This document shows positions 1-8,362 of a stretch of 41,889 nucleotides of DNA, piece by piece. The stretch is from NCBI GenBank assembly GCA_947625195.1, contig CANQNK010000003.1:1-41889 (forward strand), in the 5' to 3' direction. This DNA is from an uncultured Clostridia bacterium. GTDB lineage: Bacteria; Bacillota; Clostridia; Oscillospirales; Ruminococcaceae. The position numbers and the translations under genes are program-made. The notes beneath the pieces were generated by a model, which searched no databases, was not told the origin of the DNA, and saw only the letters and a program-made list of their open reading frames with translations. Each line of letters opens with the position of its first letter. The first letter of the stretch is position 1.

Positions 1-1791
1 TACCTCGTCGCCCGGCTTTGCATATGCCTTGTCAGGAACTACGGATACCGTTACGTCAGCTGCCTCTGTCGGCTCCTCTGTCGGCTCCTGTGTTTCAGGC
101 TCATCAGTTGGATCCTCAGATGGCTCCTCTGTCGGCTCAACCGGCTTGTCAAGACCTTCGATCGTAAATGTAACCTGAATTATAGTATTAGCCTCAAACT
201 CGTCACAGATAGCAGCAAAGTCTGCATCGTAGAACTCTGATGACGCATCTGCTGTCAATCCGCCGCCGCCAGGATTATATAACTCAAGTCTTATATTTCC
301 GTTTCCTTCAATATCTCCGTAGAGGAGCTTGGAGTTGTCAAGTACAAAATCCTTTGTACCGAATTGTGTGTCATCGGGGTCGATGTTGACGGTAACGTCC
401 TTAATAGTGATGCCTGCATCTGTTACTCTCTGCTTAGCTTCTGCAGGAGAAAGACCTTCGTCCTTAGTTGTAGCTACGTTGTATGCAGCAGCAAGGCCCT
501 TCATATCTACATTAAATACCTGTACACCCTTAGCGCTTGCAAAAACTGCACCCGGAGTGTCTGGAGAAACGTGTACGTTCGGGTCTGTTACATACCAACC
601 AGCCTGATCGCCGCTCAGACTTACAGTGTAAGTTCCGTCGCCGGTAATCAGAGCGTCAGTTCCGTAACCGCTTTCTTCCGAACCGTCGTTAGGATTCCAG
701 TTGCCCCAGCCTGACCATGTATCGTCTGCGAACATAAGGAATGCAGCATATCCCTCAGCAGGCGTTGGCGTACCTGTAGGCTCTTCCGTAGGTTCCTCTG
801 TCGGATTGTCATTAGTCTTGCCGATCATCAGCTTGATACCAACAGAATCACTGGATGATCCTGCGAGGTAGCAGTCGCCGTCAACTGATGTATAAGGAAC
901 TACAGCAGCCTTACCAAGGTCATTCCAAATGTTTGCAAGTCCGTTGCTGTCAGCGTCTGTTGTAAGAGCCGCATTTACATTAAATGTGTGCTTGCCATTG
1001 ATAACTATGGTATCAACTGTAAGAGCTACAGCACCCTTGTTGTTATCTGAGAAGAAACCGAGATTTGTCAATCCGTTACCTGTTAAACCACTGATTGTAG
1101 TAGAATAGGAACCTGTTCCTGTAATAGCAGTCTCAGCACTGTGTCCAATCCAGCCAGCTTCCTGATTCTCCCACTTAAGAGTTGTAGCACTGCCAGCAGT
1201 TACATTATAGTTATATGTTATAGAATTAATAGCTTCTTCAGTATCTTCATCGGGCCCTGCCGAATCTGTCGGCTTTTCTGTCGGGGTCTCCGCCGGTTTT
1301 TCAAGAGTAACACTCTTAAGATTTACTTTAACTCCGGCGTCTGCGGCATAATACTGTGCACCGCTTTGGTCAATAAATGCAACCGCAAGGAACAATACTA
1401 CCTCGGCATTAACTGCCGTACCGTTCCAAGCAACCGTATAAGTACCGTTCTTACTGATCGGTATTGCCGGGTTTCCGCTCTCATTCGGAGTCCAAGCCTG
1501 CCAGCCAGCGCCGTTTGAGAAAATCATGTATGCCTGAATTGGAGTAGTAATTCCGGTAACATCAAATGTGATGTAGAGCTCGGATTGCTTATACAATTCC
1601 GGCAATTTAGTTGAATTGCCCCAGTCCTGAATCAACTTAAACTGGTCGCCTTCAAGCACTCCGGTTTCTTTGTACCAACCGTTATCAGGCTCAATACCGT
1701 CTGCGGAAGCTGTTGTAAACGCAGAAACTGCGATTGTTGTAACAGCTACAGCAGCAGCAAGAGCACCCGCTAAAAGTCTTTTTAGCTTCAT
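1..1791 (-). CDS. secreted multi-module surface protein, C-terminus beyond window
   Basis: This frame is open from an ATG at 1791 to the window edge (597 codons, no stop). The start is fixed by a strong AAGGAGG just upstream (about 1801–1807). Residues 1–30 are a Sec signal peptide with basic N-terminus, Ala-rich core and ASA|D cleavage site. Three related beta-rich modules follow (about 31–160, 180–325, 345–545), sharing a Trp-rich stretch and a GTYTV or GSYST motif. They are separated by linkers rich in PTEEP/PTEKP at about 165–180, 327–346 and 549–577. The last visible residues (about 578–597, with AKPGDEV) resemble the start of a cohesin-like or similar cell-surface beta-sandwich domain. 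It is probably an exported binding or scaffold protein. The module family was not recognised, and carbohydrate binding or cellulosome-like function is only an inference. Confidence 0.85.
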   Translation of the reverse strand, partial: MKLKRLLAGALAAAVAVTTIAVSAFTTASADGIEPDNGWYKETGVLEGDQFKLIQDWGNSTKLPELYKQSELYITFDVTGITTPIQAYMIFSNGAGWQAWTPNESGNPAIPISKNGTYTVAWNGTAVNAEVVLFLAVAFIDQSGAQYYAADAGVKVNLKSVTLEKPAETPTEKPTDSAGPDEDTEEAINSITYNYNVTAGSATTLKWENQEAGWIGHSAETAITGTGSYSTTISGLTGNGLTNLGFFSDNNKGAVALTVDTIVINGKHTFNVNAALTTDADSNGLANIWNDLGKAAVVPYTSVDGDCYLAGSSSDSVGIKLMIGKTNDNPTEEPTEEPTGTPTPAEGYAAFLMFADDTWSGWGNWNPNDGSEESGYGTDALITGDGTYTVSLSGDQAGWYVTDPNVHVSPDTPGAVFASAKGVQVFNVDMKGLAAAYNVATTKDEGLSPAEAKQRVTDAGITIKDVTVNIDPDDTQFGTKDFVLDNSKLLYGDIEGNGNIRLELYNPGGGGLTADASSEFYDADFAAICDEFEANTIIQVTFTIEGLDKPVEPTEEPSEDPTDEPETQEPTEEPTEAADVTVSVVPDKAYAKPGDEV

Positions 1792-1848
1792 GTTTAAATT
1801 CCTCCTTAAAAATTGATTAAATGTAAGTATATCTATCGATACAGCCTT

Positions 1849-1877
1849 ATAATAGCACAACGCAATTAAAATTTCAA
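1849..1877 (-). promoter_or_regulatory. promoter of the secreted protein
   Basis: On the minus strand a TTGAAA -35 element (1872–1877) and a TATTAT -10 element (1849–1854) are separated by exactly 17 bp. They lie about 60 bp upstream of the ATG at 1791. Confidence 0.55.
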
Positions 1878-2035
1878 GCCCTTTAAAAAAAATTTTTAAT
1901 ATTTTTTATTTTTTCGTTATTTTGGTCAAAAAAACGGACTGTAAGTTATGCAAAATATACATACATTTCGGTAAAAACCGATAATTAGAGAAAAAATCCC
2001 CATAAAAAAGCATGATAAAAAATGCTGTCAAACAA
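1878..2035. other. AT-rich intergenic region between divergent units
   Basis: The 367-bp gap between the secreted-protein start and the tRNA holds the two divergent promoters annotated separately. The remaining ~160 bp is very AT-rich, with A and T runs. I see no gene or clear structured RNA in it. Confidence 0.5.
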
Positions 2036-2064
2036 TTGACAAACGGGTGTTTATATATTATAAT
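2036..2064 (+). promoter_or_regulatory. tRNA-Thr promoter
   Basis: A consensus TTGACA (2036–2041) and TATAAT (2059–2064) are separated by 17 bp. Transcription would start near 2071, giving a 5' leader of roughly 88 nt before the tRNA. Confidence 0.8.
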
Positions 2065-2158
2065 AGTATAGTTGTTTAACGTTCTGGCAAAAGCACAGAC
2101 GATTTTGACGGCCCTGAACCTCTTGTGAACCGTCTGTCTGTTTTGAAAAATATAAAAT

Positions 2159-2234
2159 GCTGATATGGCTCAGTTGGTAGAGCAGCGCATTCGTAATGCG
2201 CAGGTCGTCGGTTCGAGTCCGACTATCAGCTCCA
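2159..2234 (+). tRNA. tRNA-Thr (anticodon CGU)
   Basis: This is a full 76-nt cloverleaf with encoded CCA. The acceptor stem pairs GCTGATA with TATCAGC, followed by discriminator T and CCA at 2232–2234. The D arm, a GCGCA/TGCGC anticodon stem around loop TTCGTAA, and a T arm with GGTTCGAGTCC are all present. Anticodon CGT reads the threonine codon ACG. It is preceded by a consensus promoter and followed by a strong terminator, so it appears to be a monocistronic tRNA unit. Confidence 0.95.
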
Positions 2235-2237
2235 CAT

Positions 2238-2269
2238 CGCCCCCCTTTAATAATTGGGGGGCGGTTTTT
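2238..2269 (+). terminator. rho-independent terminator of tRNA-Thr
   Basis: An 8-bp perfect GC stem (CGCCCCCC with GGGGGGCG, loop of 10 nt) is followed by a T5 run. Near-identical copies occur at 2367–2397, 2496–2526 and 2624–2654 inside the downstream repeat array. Confidence 0.9.
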
Positions 2270-2654
2270 AATTACACAGAAAACAGCAAAGCGGCGCATT
2301 CGTATGACTGCCCGCAGGGCAGTTTATGCAGAGCCGTCGGTTCGAGTCCGACTATCAGCTCCACATCGCCCCCCTTTAATAATTGGGGGGCGGTTTTAAA
2401 TTGCACAGAAAACAGCAAAGCGGCGCATTCGTATGACTGCCCGCAGGGCAGTTTATGCAGAGCCGTCGGTTCGAGTCCGACTATCAGCTCCACATCGCCC
2501 CCCTTTAATAATTGGGGGGCGGTTTTAATTACACGAAAAACAGCAAAGCGGCGCATTCGTATGACTGCCCGCAGGGCAGTTTATGCAGAATCGTCGGTTC
2601 GAGTCCGACTATCAGCTCCACATCGCCCCCCTTTAATAATTGGGGGGCGGTTTT
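2270..2654 (+). repeat. three tandem 129-bp units with degenerate tRNA-Thr copies
   Basis: The 464-bp gap between the tRNA and serS is filled by three direct repeats with period 129, 129 and 128 bp. Each unit has an AT-rich lead-in, then GCGCATTCGTA, identical to the 5' side of the tRNA anticodon arm including the CGT anticodon. A 21-nt insert containing the perfect hairpin ACTGCCC-GCA-GGGCAGT follows (2307–2323 in unit 1). Then come ATGC, the intact T arm, acceptor 3' strand and CCA (ending 2363, 2492, 2620), and a copy of the terminator. The 5' acceptor strand and D arm are missing, so these are not functional tRNAs. The third copy differs slightly (GAATCG for GAGCCG). The array is a tRNA 3'-end duplication. 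Its origin (integration scar, small mobile repeat or tandem amplification) is unknown. Confidence 0.85.
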
Positions 2655-2698
2655 ATTTTCCGGAAAGCTTTAAATCACAAAAGCCGGGTGATTGTCCT

Positions 2699-3985
2699 CT
2701 ACCCCTTTGTGATCAACTCAGCGCCGCCCATATAAGGAGACAGCGCCTTGGGAATTCTAACGGTTCCGTCGGCGTTAAGGTTGTTTTCAAGAAAAGCAAT
2801 AAGCATTCTCGGCGGAGCTACAACGGTATTGTTAAGCGTGTGAGGGAAATACTTGCTGCCATTCTCGTCCTTTACTCTTATGGATAAGCGCCTTGCCTGA
2901 GCGTCACCGAGGTTTGAGCACGAGCCCACCTCAAAATACTTTTTCTGTCTCGGGCTCCAGGCCTCAACGTCAATGCTCTTTACTTTCAGGTCAGCGAGGT
3001 CTCCAGAACAGCACTCAAGCGTTCTTACGGGAATGTCCAGAGTGCGGAAAAAGTCTACTGTGTTTTTCCAAAGACGGTCAAACCACTCCATACTCTCCTC
3101 CGGCTCGCATACGACTATCATCTCCTGCTTTTCAAACTGATGAATGCGGTAAACTCCGCGTTCCTCAATGCCGTGCGCGCCCACTTCCTTTCTGAAACAC
3201 GGAGAGTAGCTTGTCAGCGTCTTAGGAAGGCTTTGCTTATCTAGAATGGTGTCGATAAACTTGCCGATCATCGAGTGCTCACTCGTACCGATCAGGTACA
3301 GATCCTCGCCCTCTATCTTATACATCATGCCCTCCATTTCGGCAAAGCTCATAACGCCGGCAACCACGTTGCTTCTTATCATAAACGGGGGAATGTAATA
3401 GGTAAAACCGCGGTTAATCATAAAGTCTCTCGCGTAAGAAAGAATAGCCGAGTGAAGTCTTGCAATGTCTCCGCAAAGATAATAAAAGCCGTTTCCGCTG
3501 GTTTTTCTTGCAGCGTCTATGTCGATTCCGTCTAACTTTTCCATAATATCCACATGATACGGCACCTCAAAGTCTGGGACAAACGGCTCACCGAATCTTT
3601 TAAGCTCAACGTTTTCGCTGTCGTCCTTACCGATCGGCACGCTGTCGTCGATAAAGTTCGGGATAATAAGCATAATTTCCCTGATTCTGTCCTCAAGCTC
3701 TGCCTCCTCCTTTTGAAGTCCTTCAAGCTGCGCGCCTATCTCCTTTACCTGCCTCTTGATGCTTTCGGCGGCGTCCTTTTCACCTTTTGCCATAAGACCG
3801 CCAATCTGCTTAGACATCACGTTTCTCTTGTTTCTCAGGTCGTCACCCTTTATCTTGGCCGCGCGGAATTTCTCGTCAAGCTCACAAACCTCGTCTACAA
3901 GCGGGAGCTTTTCGTCCTGAAACTTTTTCTTGATGTTGTCCTTTACTCTTTGCGGATTTGTTCTCAATTCCTTAATGTCGATCAT
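2699..3985 (-). CDS. serS: seryl-tRNA synthetase
   Basis: The 428-residue protein is a class II synthetase charging tRNA-Ser. An N-terminal antiparallel coiled coil (about residues 1–105, with charged heptad-like sequence such as KEIGAQLEGLQKEEAELEDR) precedes the catalytic core. The core shows motif 2 around FRKEVGA and a motif 3 region with NNTVVAPPRMLIAFLENN near the C-terminus. Length matches the family (about 425). The ATG overlaps the parB stop as ATGA, so it is translationally coupled at the end of the parA–membrane protein–parB–serS operon. An AAAGGAG lies just upstream. No convincing terminator was seen directly downstream. Confidence 0.97.
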   Translation of the reverse strand: MIDIKELRTNPQRVKDNIKKKFQDEKLPLVDEVCELDEKFRAAKIKGDDLRNKRNVMSKQIGGLMAKGEKDAAESIKRQVKEIGAQLEGLQKEEAELEDRIREIMLIIPNFIDDSVPIGKDDSENVELKRFGEPFVPDFEVPYHVDIMEKLDGIDIDAARKTSGNGFYYLCGDIARLHSAILSYARDFMINRGFTYYIPPFMIRSNVVAGVMSFAEMEGMMYKIEGEDLYLIGTSEHSMIGKFIDTILDKQSLPKTLTSYSPCFRKEVGAHGIEERGVYRIHQFEKQEMIVVCEPEESMEWFDRLWKNTVDFFRTLDIPVRTLECCSGDLADLKVKSIDVEAWSPRQKKYFEVGSCSNLGDAQARRLSIRVKDENGSKYFPHTLNNTVVAPPRMLIAFLENNLNADGTVRIPKALSPYMGGAELITKG

Positions 3986-4947
3986 TTTAAAACTCCTTTC
4001 AATTCCTCATCCACGTCCATACCGAACCGTCTGTACAGCGATCTCAGCATCTCCTTGCGCTCCCCCTCAAACTCGACGTAAAAGTCGGAACACAAATGCG
4101 CAAACCTCTTAAGATTCTCTTTGTCGGGAAGCTTGATGATAATCTGATACTCGCCGCGGCTTTTCGGAATTACAGAAATTCCCTTGCGTCCGAAGGTCTG
4201 TGCAAGAGACGCCTCTATTTCCTTGGCATAGGTATCGTCATATTTAAGCTTTCCGGATACCTTTTTTCCGCCGGCAAGAGAAGCTGCAAGCCGTTCGACC
4301 TGCCTTACCGAGAGACCTTCGCTCACGGTCTTTTGGGCAATCTCGCCCCTTATCTTCTCATCCTCGACTGAAAGCAGAGCTTTTGCGTGTCCGGCTGAAA
4401 GCTCAGAGCTTCTCACAAGTTCAAGGGTTTTGCTGTCAAGCTTCAACAGCCTGAGAGCGTTTGCTACGGCAGAGCGTGATTTCCCAACCGATTCCGCAAC
4501 CTGCTCCTGCGTCATATCAAAGCCGTTCATAAGGCGTTCGTACCCCTGCGCCTCATCGACGGGGTTTAGGTCCTCGCGCTGAAGGTTTTCAATCAGCGCT
4601 ATCTGAGCCGCTTCAGCGTCGCCGATCTCCTTGATAAATGCGGGGATTTCCAAAAGTCCCGCTGCTTTTGCGGCGCGCCACCTTCGCTCACCCGCAACGA
4701 TCTGATATCCCCCGGTCGGAATTGGTCTTATCAGGATCGGCTGCAAAACGCCGTGCTTTGAGATAGAGTCTGCCAGTACCGAAATAGCCTCCTCGTCGAA
4801 GCTTTTTCTCGGTTGATTTTTATTAGGCTCTATCTCGGATAACCGAATGTTGACAGCAAAGCTTTGCGCCCCAATGCCTTGCTCCTCGGTTTCCTCCGCC
4901 TCAAGAAACAAAGCGTCCATACCCTTTCCAAGTCTTTTCTTCGCCAT
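3982..4947 (-). CDS. parB: chromosome partitioning protein ParB (Spo0J)
   Basis: This 321-residue ParB is the CTP-dependent clamp that loads on parS and spreads around the origin. Visible features in order are an N-terminal MAKKRLGKGMDALF segment (typical ParA-interacting tail), the CTP-binding motifs GVLQP (66–70), GERRW (86–90) and LIENLQRED (near 118), a helix-turn-helix with KSRSAVANALRLLKL, and a C-terminal dimerisation domain. It lies in the same operon as parA but separated from it by a 769-residue membrane protein gene. The stop overlaps the serS start by 4 bp. Confidence 0.95.
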   Translation of the reverse strand: MAKKRLGKGMDALFLEAEETEEQGIGAQSFAVNIRLSEIEPNKNQPRKSFDEEAISVLADSISKHGVLQPILIRPIPTGGYQIVAGERRWRAAKAAGLLEIPAFIKEIGDAEAAQIALIENLQREDLNPVDEAQGYERLMNGFDMTQEQVAESVGKSRSAVANALRLLKLDSKTLELVRSSELSAGHAKALLSVEDEKIRGEIAQKTVSEGLSVRQVERLAASLAGGKKVSGKLKYDDTYAKEIEASLAQTFGRKGISVIPKSRGEYQIIIKLPDKENLKRFAHLCSDFYVEFEGERKEMLRSLYRRFGMDVDEELKGVLK

Positions 4948-4974
4948 AAATCCTCCTGTTTTTACATTATTTTG

Positions 4975-7284
4975 CTATCTTAAAAACTCAAACAGCCTGC
5001 CAAACGACAAAGCCTGCGCCTTAATGTCTGTCGGCAGCGAATCAATTATAAAATTATACATCTGCGCAAAGCACAGTATCAGGCAGATAACAAGAGAGAC
5101 CGTCATAAGAGTGTTTAAATGTCTCTTGGTATTTTCTTTGCATCTTCTGTAGATAACAAACGATATCACCAGCGCACCCAGAAGAATCTGCCAGTTGAAG
5201 TCCAGACCGTATCTCGGACTGTATCCCGATTCCCATACGGAACACATTATAATAAACGGTGCAATCACACACACGGCGGTGAGCATTGCTGTATAAAGCC
5301 GCCTGTTTTTCCTGTCACAAAGCGAATATGCTTTTGCGCCTTTTGCATAAGCAAACACCGGCAGAGCCTTCCACAAAATTCCCAGTGCCGAATATACCGC
5401 TACAAAATAATATCCCTGCGGATTAAACTGTTCGACAGAATAAAAGTTTAAAAACGGAAATGTTGATGATGACCTCGGGATAGCAAAAAGATAGTTAAAC
5501 AGACCGATAAGCACAAAGTGAGTGTGATATTCCGCCTTTGTGAAATCATTTACTGTCAGCGAATACTGTATTCCGAAATCAAATACAGAGCCGAATCTTA
5601 TATAGTTATACAGCATCTGAACAGAGCCTATCAATATAAAGGGCAGCAGTGCGCATAAAAGATACGGAAGATACGTTTTTGCCGCAGATTTATCAGCGCT
5701 CTTATTATCTCTGAGCTTTAAAACTCCTGCCGCTATAAATATCAGCGCCGCTAAGCAGTAAACTGCAAGCGTCGGCCGGCACAAAACTGCAAGGCTCAAA
5801 AAGACGGAAGAAAGCGCCGCATTCAGTCTGCTCACCTCGCCGCCGCCTATTACGTTTGACTTTAACATGAAATACGCTCCTGCGGCAACACACGCAAAGC
5901 CCGAAGTCTGTGCGATCTCATAAAATTCTGATATGTGAAAATTAAACCACACCCCGCTTATAAGCTGCATCATAAACAGCCCCATAAGAACAATTGACGA
6001 ACGTATATCTTTAAAAAACTTTTGTACAAACAACAGATAAAGCTTTGTAAGAAAGAATATTCCTATACAGCCGAAAAGCCACACTGCCCAGAATGACGGA
6101 AAATAATGCCCGGTCAGAAGATGATACGGCAGAAAAAGCGTTACAACGGGGGCGATTCCATAGTAGGAGTAGATCTTACCGTTATATAAAAGATGATCCC
6201 ACGGGTGAGCGCCAATCTGCGCCTCGTCTCTCTGAGAGCGGTCGTATGGGTTTTCAAGCGCCATAAGCTTGTCGCTTGGCTCAATGTCAAGATATGTGTG
6301 ACCGTCCTCAAAGGCGTCCACCAGCTCTTTCGTCATCTGATTTCCCGTAGTAAGGGTGAGGTCCTTCATTATGCTGTGGTCCTCGTCCTTGTACCTTCCG
6401 GCGTTTGTAAGCGCCAGAGCAACGGCAATAAGCGCCGCCGTAAAGACGTAGGCTACTCTTTTGACCGTTTTTTCGTTTTCGCAGAAACTTTTTTTAAGCT
6501 TTGCCGAAACGGTCAGAATGTAAACCGCAGCGGACAGTAAAACTATAAGAAAAAACCTCACCGGCGAAAAACTGAATTCAATAGGCCTGTTTATTTCTAT
6601 ACTTCTTACTGTTATTATTTCTCCGTCGCCGGCTGTAAACGAAAGCTTAAGCTTGTGAACATCTCCTGAAAAATTGCAGGGAACAGTGAAGCTTCTTTCG
6701 TTGTCCCTAATCGGCGATATACTGGCTTCTCCCGTTCTGTACCGTGCAGAGTAGGTGTCATCGGTAAAATCAACGGCTATATCTACGCTTGCATTTTTAT
6801 CGGAATAAGCGTTTACCGTCAGAGTTCCGATTGGAACGTCAAGCGACAAAAATTCCAAAGATGCGCTGCCTTTCGACCGATTTTGTCCGGTTTTCTCATC
6901 AAAATTTATAACCTCTGCGCGGCTGATATCCAGAGTCTGCCGCTCATAGTTCCCGAAAAGCAAGTGAAAGGAGTTAAAGTTGAAGACAAATATCTCAAGC
7001 CCCGCGGCAATAATAATGAGTCTTTTTAAAAACCTAATCGTCCGTACGCTCAGACCGAACGAAAACTGCCCAAGCAGCATTACGGCAACGATCACCGCCT
7101 CCGCAAACAGCAAAGCGCCGGAAAACGGCGACAGATCAAGCACTCCCAGAGCATCTGCGACTGCCAGTATCAGTATTGCCACTACCGCCGCAAACTGAAC
7201 TGTTGTTAAGCTGATCACAGACTTAAGCTTACCACAAGCTTCCTTTATCCCCCGATGCACTCTTGGGTCCATATCTGAGTTCAC
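4975..7284 (-). CDS. large polytopic membrane protein, GT-C glycosyltransferase-like
   Basis: The 769-residue protein has about three N-terminal membrane spans, a soluble beta-rich extracytoplasmic region (about residues 115–235) and then roughly eight to ten further spans. The central motif around YNGKIYSYYGIAPV, followed by LFLPYHLLTGHYFPS, is typical of large uncharacterised clostridial membrane proteins that I associate with GT-C (family 39-like) glycosyltransferases acting on lipid-linked sugars. That assignment is inference. The start is a GTG about 10 nt after AAGGAG; no in-frame ATG has a better site. It sits between parA and parB on the same strand with short gaps, so it is probably co-transcribed with them although no segregation role is evident. 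Confidence 0.8.
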   Translation of the reverse strand: MNSDMDPRVHRGIKEACGKLKSVISLTTVQFAAVVAILILAVADALGVLDLSPFSGALLFAEAVIVAVMLLGQFSFGLSVRTIRFLKRLIIIAAGLEIFVFNFNSFHLLFGNYERQTLDISRAEVINFDEKTGQNRSKGSASLEFLSLDVPIGTLTVNAYSDKNASVDIAVDFTDDTYSARYRTGEASISPIRDNERSFTVPCNFSGDVHKLKLSFTAGDGEIITVRSIEINRPIEFSFSPVRFFLIVLLSAAVYILTVSAKLKKSFCENEKTVKRVAYVFTAALIAVALALTNAGRYKDEDHSIMKDLTLTTGNQMTKELVDAFEDGHTYLDIEPSDKLMALENPYDRSQRDEAQIGAHPWDHLLYNGKIYSYYGIAPVVTLFLPYHLLTGHYFPSFWAVWLFGCIGIFFLTKLYLLFVQKFFKDIRSSIVLMGLFMMQLISGVWFNFHISEFYEIAQTSGFACVAAGAYFMLKSNVIGGGEVSRLNAALSSVFLSLAVLCRPTLAVYCLAALIFIAAGVLKLRDNKSADKSAAKTYLPYLLCALLPFILIGSVQMLYNYIRFGSVFDFGIQYSLTVNDFTKAEYHTHFVLIGLFNYLFAIPRSSSTFPFLNFYSVEQFNPQGYYFVAVYSALGILWKALPVFAYAKGAKAYSLCDRKNRRLYTAMLTAVCVIAPFIIMCSVWESGYSPRYGLDFNWQILLGALVISFVIYRRCKENTKRHLNTLMTVSLVICLILCFAQMYNFIIDSLPTDIKAQALSFGRLFEFLR

Positions 7285-7337
7285 ATTTTTTCATCTCCTT
7301 ATGATTTGTTAATAAGTTTGTCCGCCTGCAAGCATTT

Positions 7338-8120
7338 TTAAGTTTTGCTAACTAACTTTCTATCCCTCTTCAAAAACTCTGCCGCCAAGTCCTCATAGGC
7401 CTTAGCGCCCTTGCATTTCGGATTGTAATACATCACCGGCTCACCAAAGCTCGGAGCCTCTGAAAGCGCGATGTTCCGCGGTATATGAGTCTTGTATACC
7501 ATCGCACCAAAGTGCTTTTTGACCTCATTTGCTACCTGCTCGGTAAGGTTGTATCTCTTTACAAACATAGTAAACAAAATGCCGTTTATCACAATTTTGG
7601 GATTATAGCTTTTTTTGACGCGCTTGATCGCTTCGCTGAGCTCCACCAGTCCCTCAAGCGACAAAAACTCGCACTGGATAGGGATCAAAACGCTGTCACA
7701 GGCGGAAAGAGCGTTTATCGTTATAAGGTCCAGGGTAGGGGGGCAGTCGATAATGATAAAGTCGTAGTCGTCCTTTACTGAAAGCAGCTGCATTTTAAGC
7801 CGCTGGGCACGATGCTTGGTCTCCATAAGCTCAACGGCGGCGCCCGCCAGAGTCTGCGTTGCCGGAACAACACAAACGCCGCGGAATTTCGTGGCAACAA
7901 TAGCCTCAACCATTCTGCAATTACCTAAAATCGCCTCGTATACGGTGTTTCGAATGCTTCTTTTTTCAATGCCGAAACTTGTCGTGGTGTTGCCCTGAGG
8001 ATCAAAATCCACCACGAGGATCTTCTTGCCCTTAACTCCCAAAGCAGCGGCGAGATTTACGCAGGTAGTAGACTTTCCCACGCCGCCCTTTTGATTTGAC
8101 ACTGCTATAACCTTGCCCAT
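7338..8120 (-). CDS. parA: chromosome partitioning ATPase ParA (Soj)
   Basis: This 260-residue deviant-Walker ATPase shows KGGVGKST at residues 11–18, the A' box FDPQGNTTTS near 40–50, and the Walker B region IIDCPPTLDL. It works with ParB at parS to segregate origins and in Firmicutes also modulates DnaA. Length is standard for Soj (about 255). The ATG is preceded by AAAGGAAT. A promoter and three parS sites lie upstream, and the membrane protein gene and parB lie downstream. Confidence 0.96.
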   Translation of the reverse strand: MGKVIAVSNQKGGVGKSTTCVNLAAALGVKGKKILVVDFDPQGNTTTSFGIEKRSIRNTVYEAILGNCRMVEAIVATKFRGVCVVPATQTLAGAAVELMETKHRAQRLKMQLLSVKDDYDFIIIDCPPTLDLITINALSACDSVLIPIQCEFLSLEGLVELSEAIKRVKKSYNPKIVINGILFTMFVKRYNLTEQVANEVKKHFGAMVYKTHIPRNIALSEAPSFGEPVMYYNPKCKGAKAYEDLAAEFLKRDRKLVSKT

Positions 8121-8192
8121 TTATACATTCCTTTCGGTGATATACAAAATTCCTGATGCCTGTCTGCTCAAAGAAATTTTTAGTCTAAGGTT

Positions 8193-8220
8193 ATTATACC
8201 ATAATAAACTAATTTTTCAA
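8193..8220 (-). promoter_or_regulatory. parA operon promoter
   Basis: On the minus strand TTGAAA (8215–8220) and TATAAT (8193–8198) are separated by 16 bp, about 75 bp upstream of parA. The nearest parS site (8239–8254) lies 19 bp upstream of the -35 box, so ParB loading could influence this promoter. Confidence 0.6.
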
Positions 8221-8238
8221 GGGCTTTGTAAAAAGAAA

Positions 8239-8254
8239 TGTTCCACGTGGAACA
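8239..8254. promoter_or_regulatory. parS site 1
   Basis: TGTTCCACGTGGAACA is a perfect 16-bp palindrome that matches the Firmicutes parS consensus TGTTNCACGTGAAACA at all but one base. It is a ParB loading site. Confidence 0.9.
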
Positions 8255-8275
8255 TTGAGAAAGATCTCGGCAAAT

Positions 8276-8291
8276 TGTTTCACGTGGAACA
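8276..8291. promoter_or_regulatory. parS site 2
   Basis: TGTTTCACGTGGAACA is a near-perfect parS, starting 37 bp after the start of site 1. A degenerate half-site reading GCGTGAAACG follows at 8312–8321. Confidence 0.9.
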
Positions 8292-8340
8292 ATGAAAAAT
8301 ATGAAAATGCCGCGTGAAACGTTCGGGGGAATGGGAACAT

Positions 8341-8356
8341 TGTTTCACGTGGAACA
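8341..8356. promoter_or_regulatory. parS site 3
   Basis: TGTTTCACGTGGAACA is identical to site 2 and lies 6 bp beyond the noc stop codon. With sites 1 and 2 it forms a cluster of three parS sites within 118 bp. Confidence 0.9.
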
Positions 8357-8362
8357 TTTTAG

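Noticed and set aside
329..714. Plus-strand frames near the left edge
   Set aside because: They are antisense to the long secreted-protein frame that has a signal peptide and strong ribosome site.
2270..2654. Possible CRISPR array
   Set aside because: Units are 129 bp and almost wholly identical, including the spacers; they derive from tRNA plus terminator, and no cas genes are nearby.
2159..2654. Integrated element with att sites at tRNA-Thr
   Set aside because: Only 129-bp repeats lie between the direct copies; there is no integrase or cargo gene, so an intact element cannot be claimed.
2165..2887. Open frames of 67–240 codons on both strands over the tRNA repeat array
   Set aside because: They are built from the non-coding tandem units and run into antisense of serS; the repeated peptide reflects the DNA repeats.
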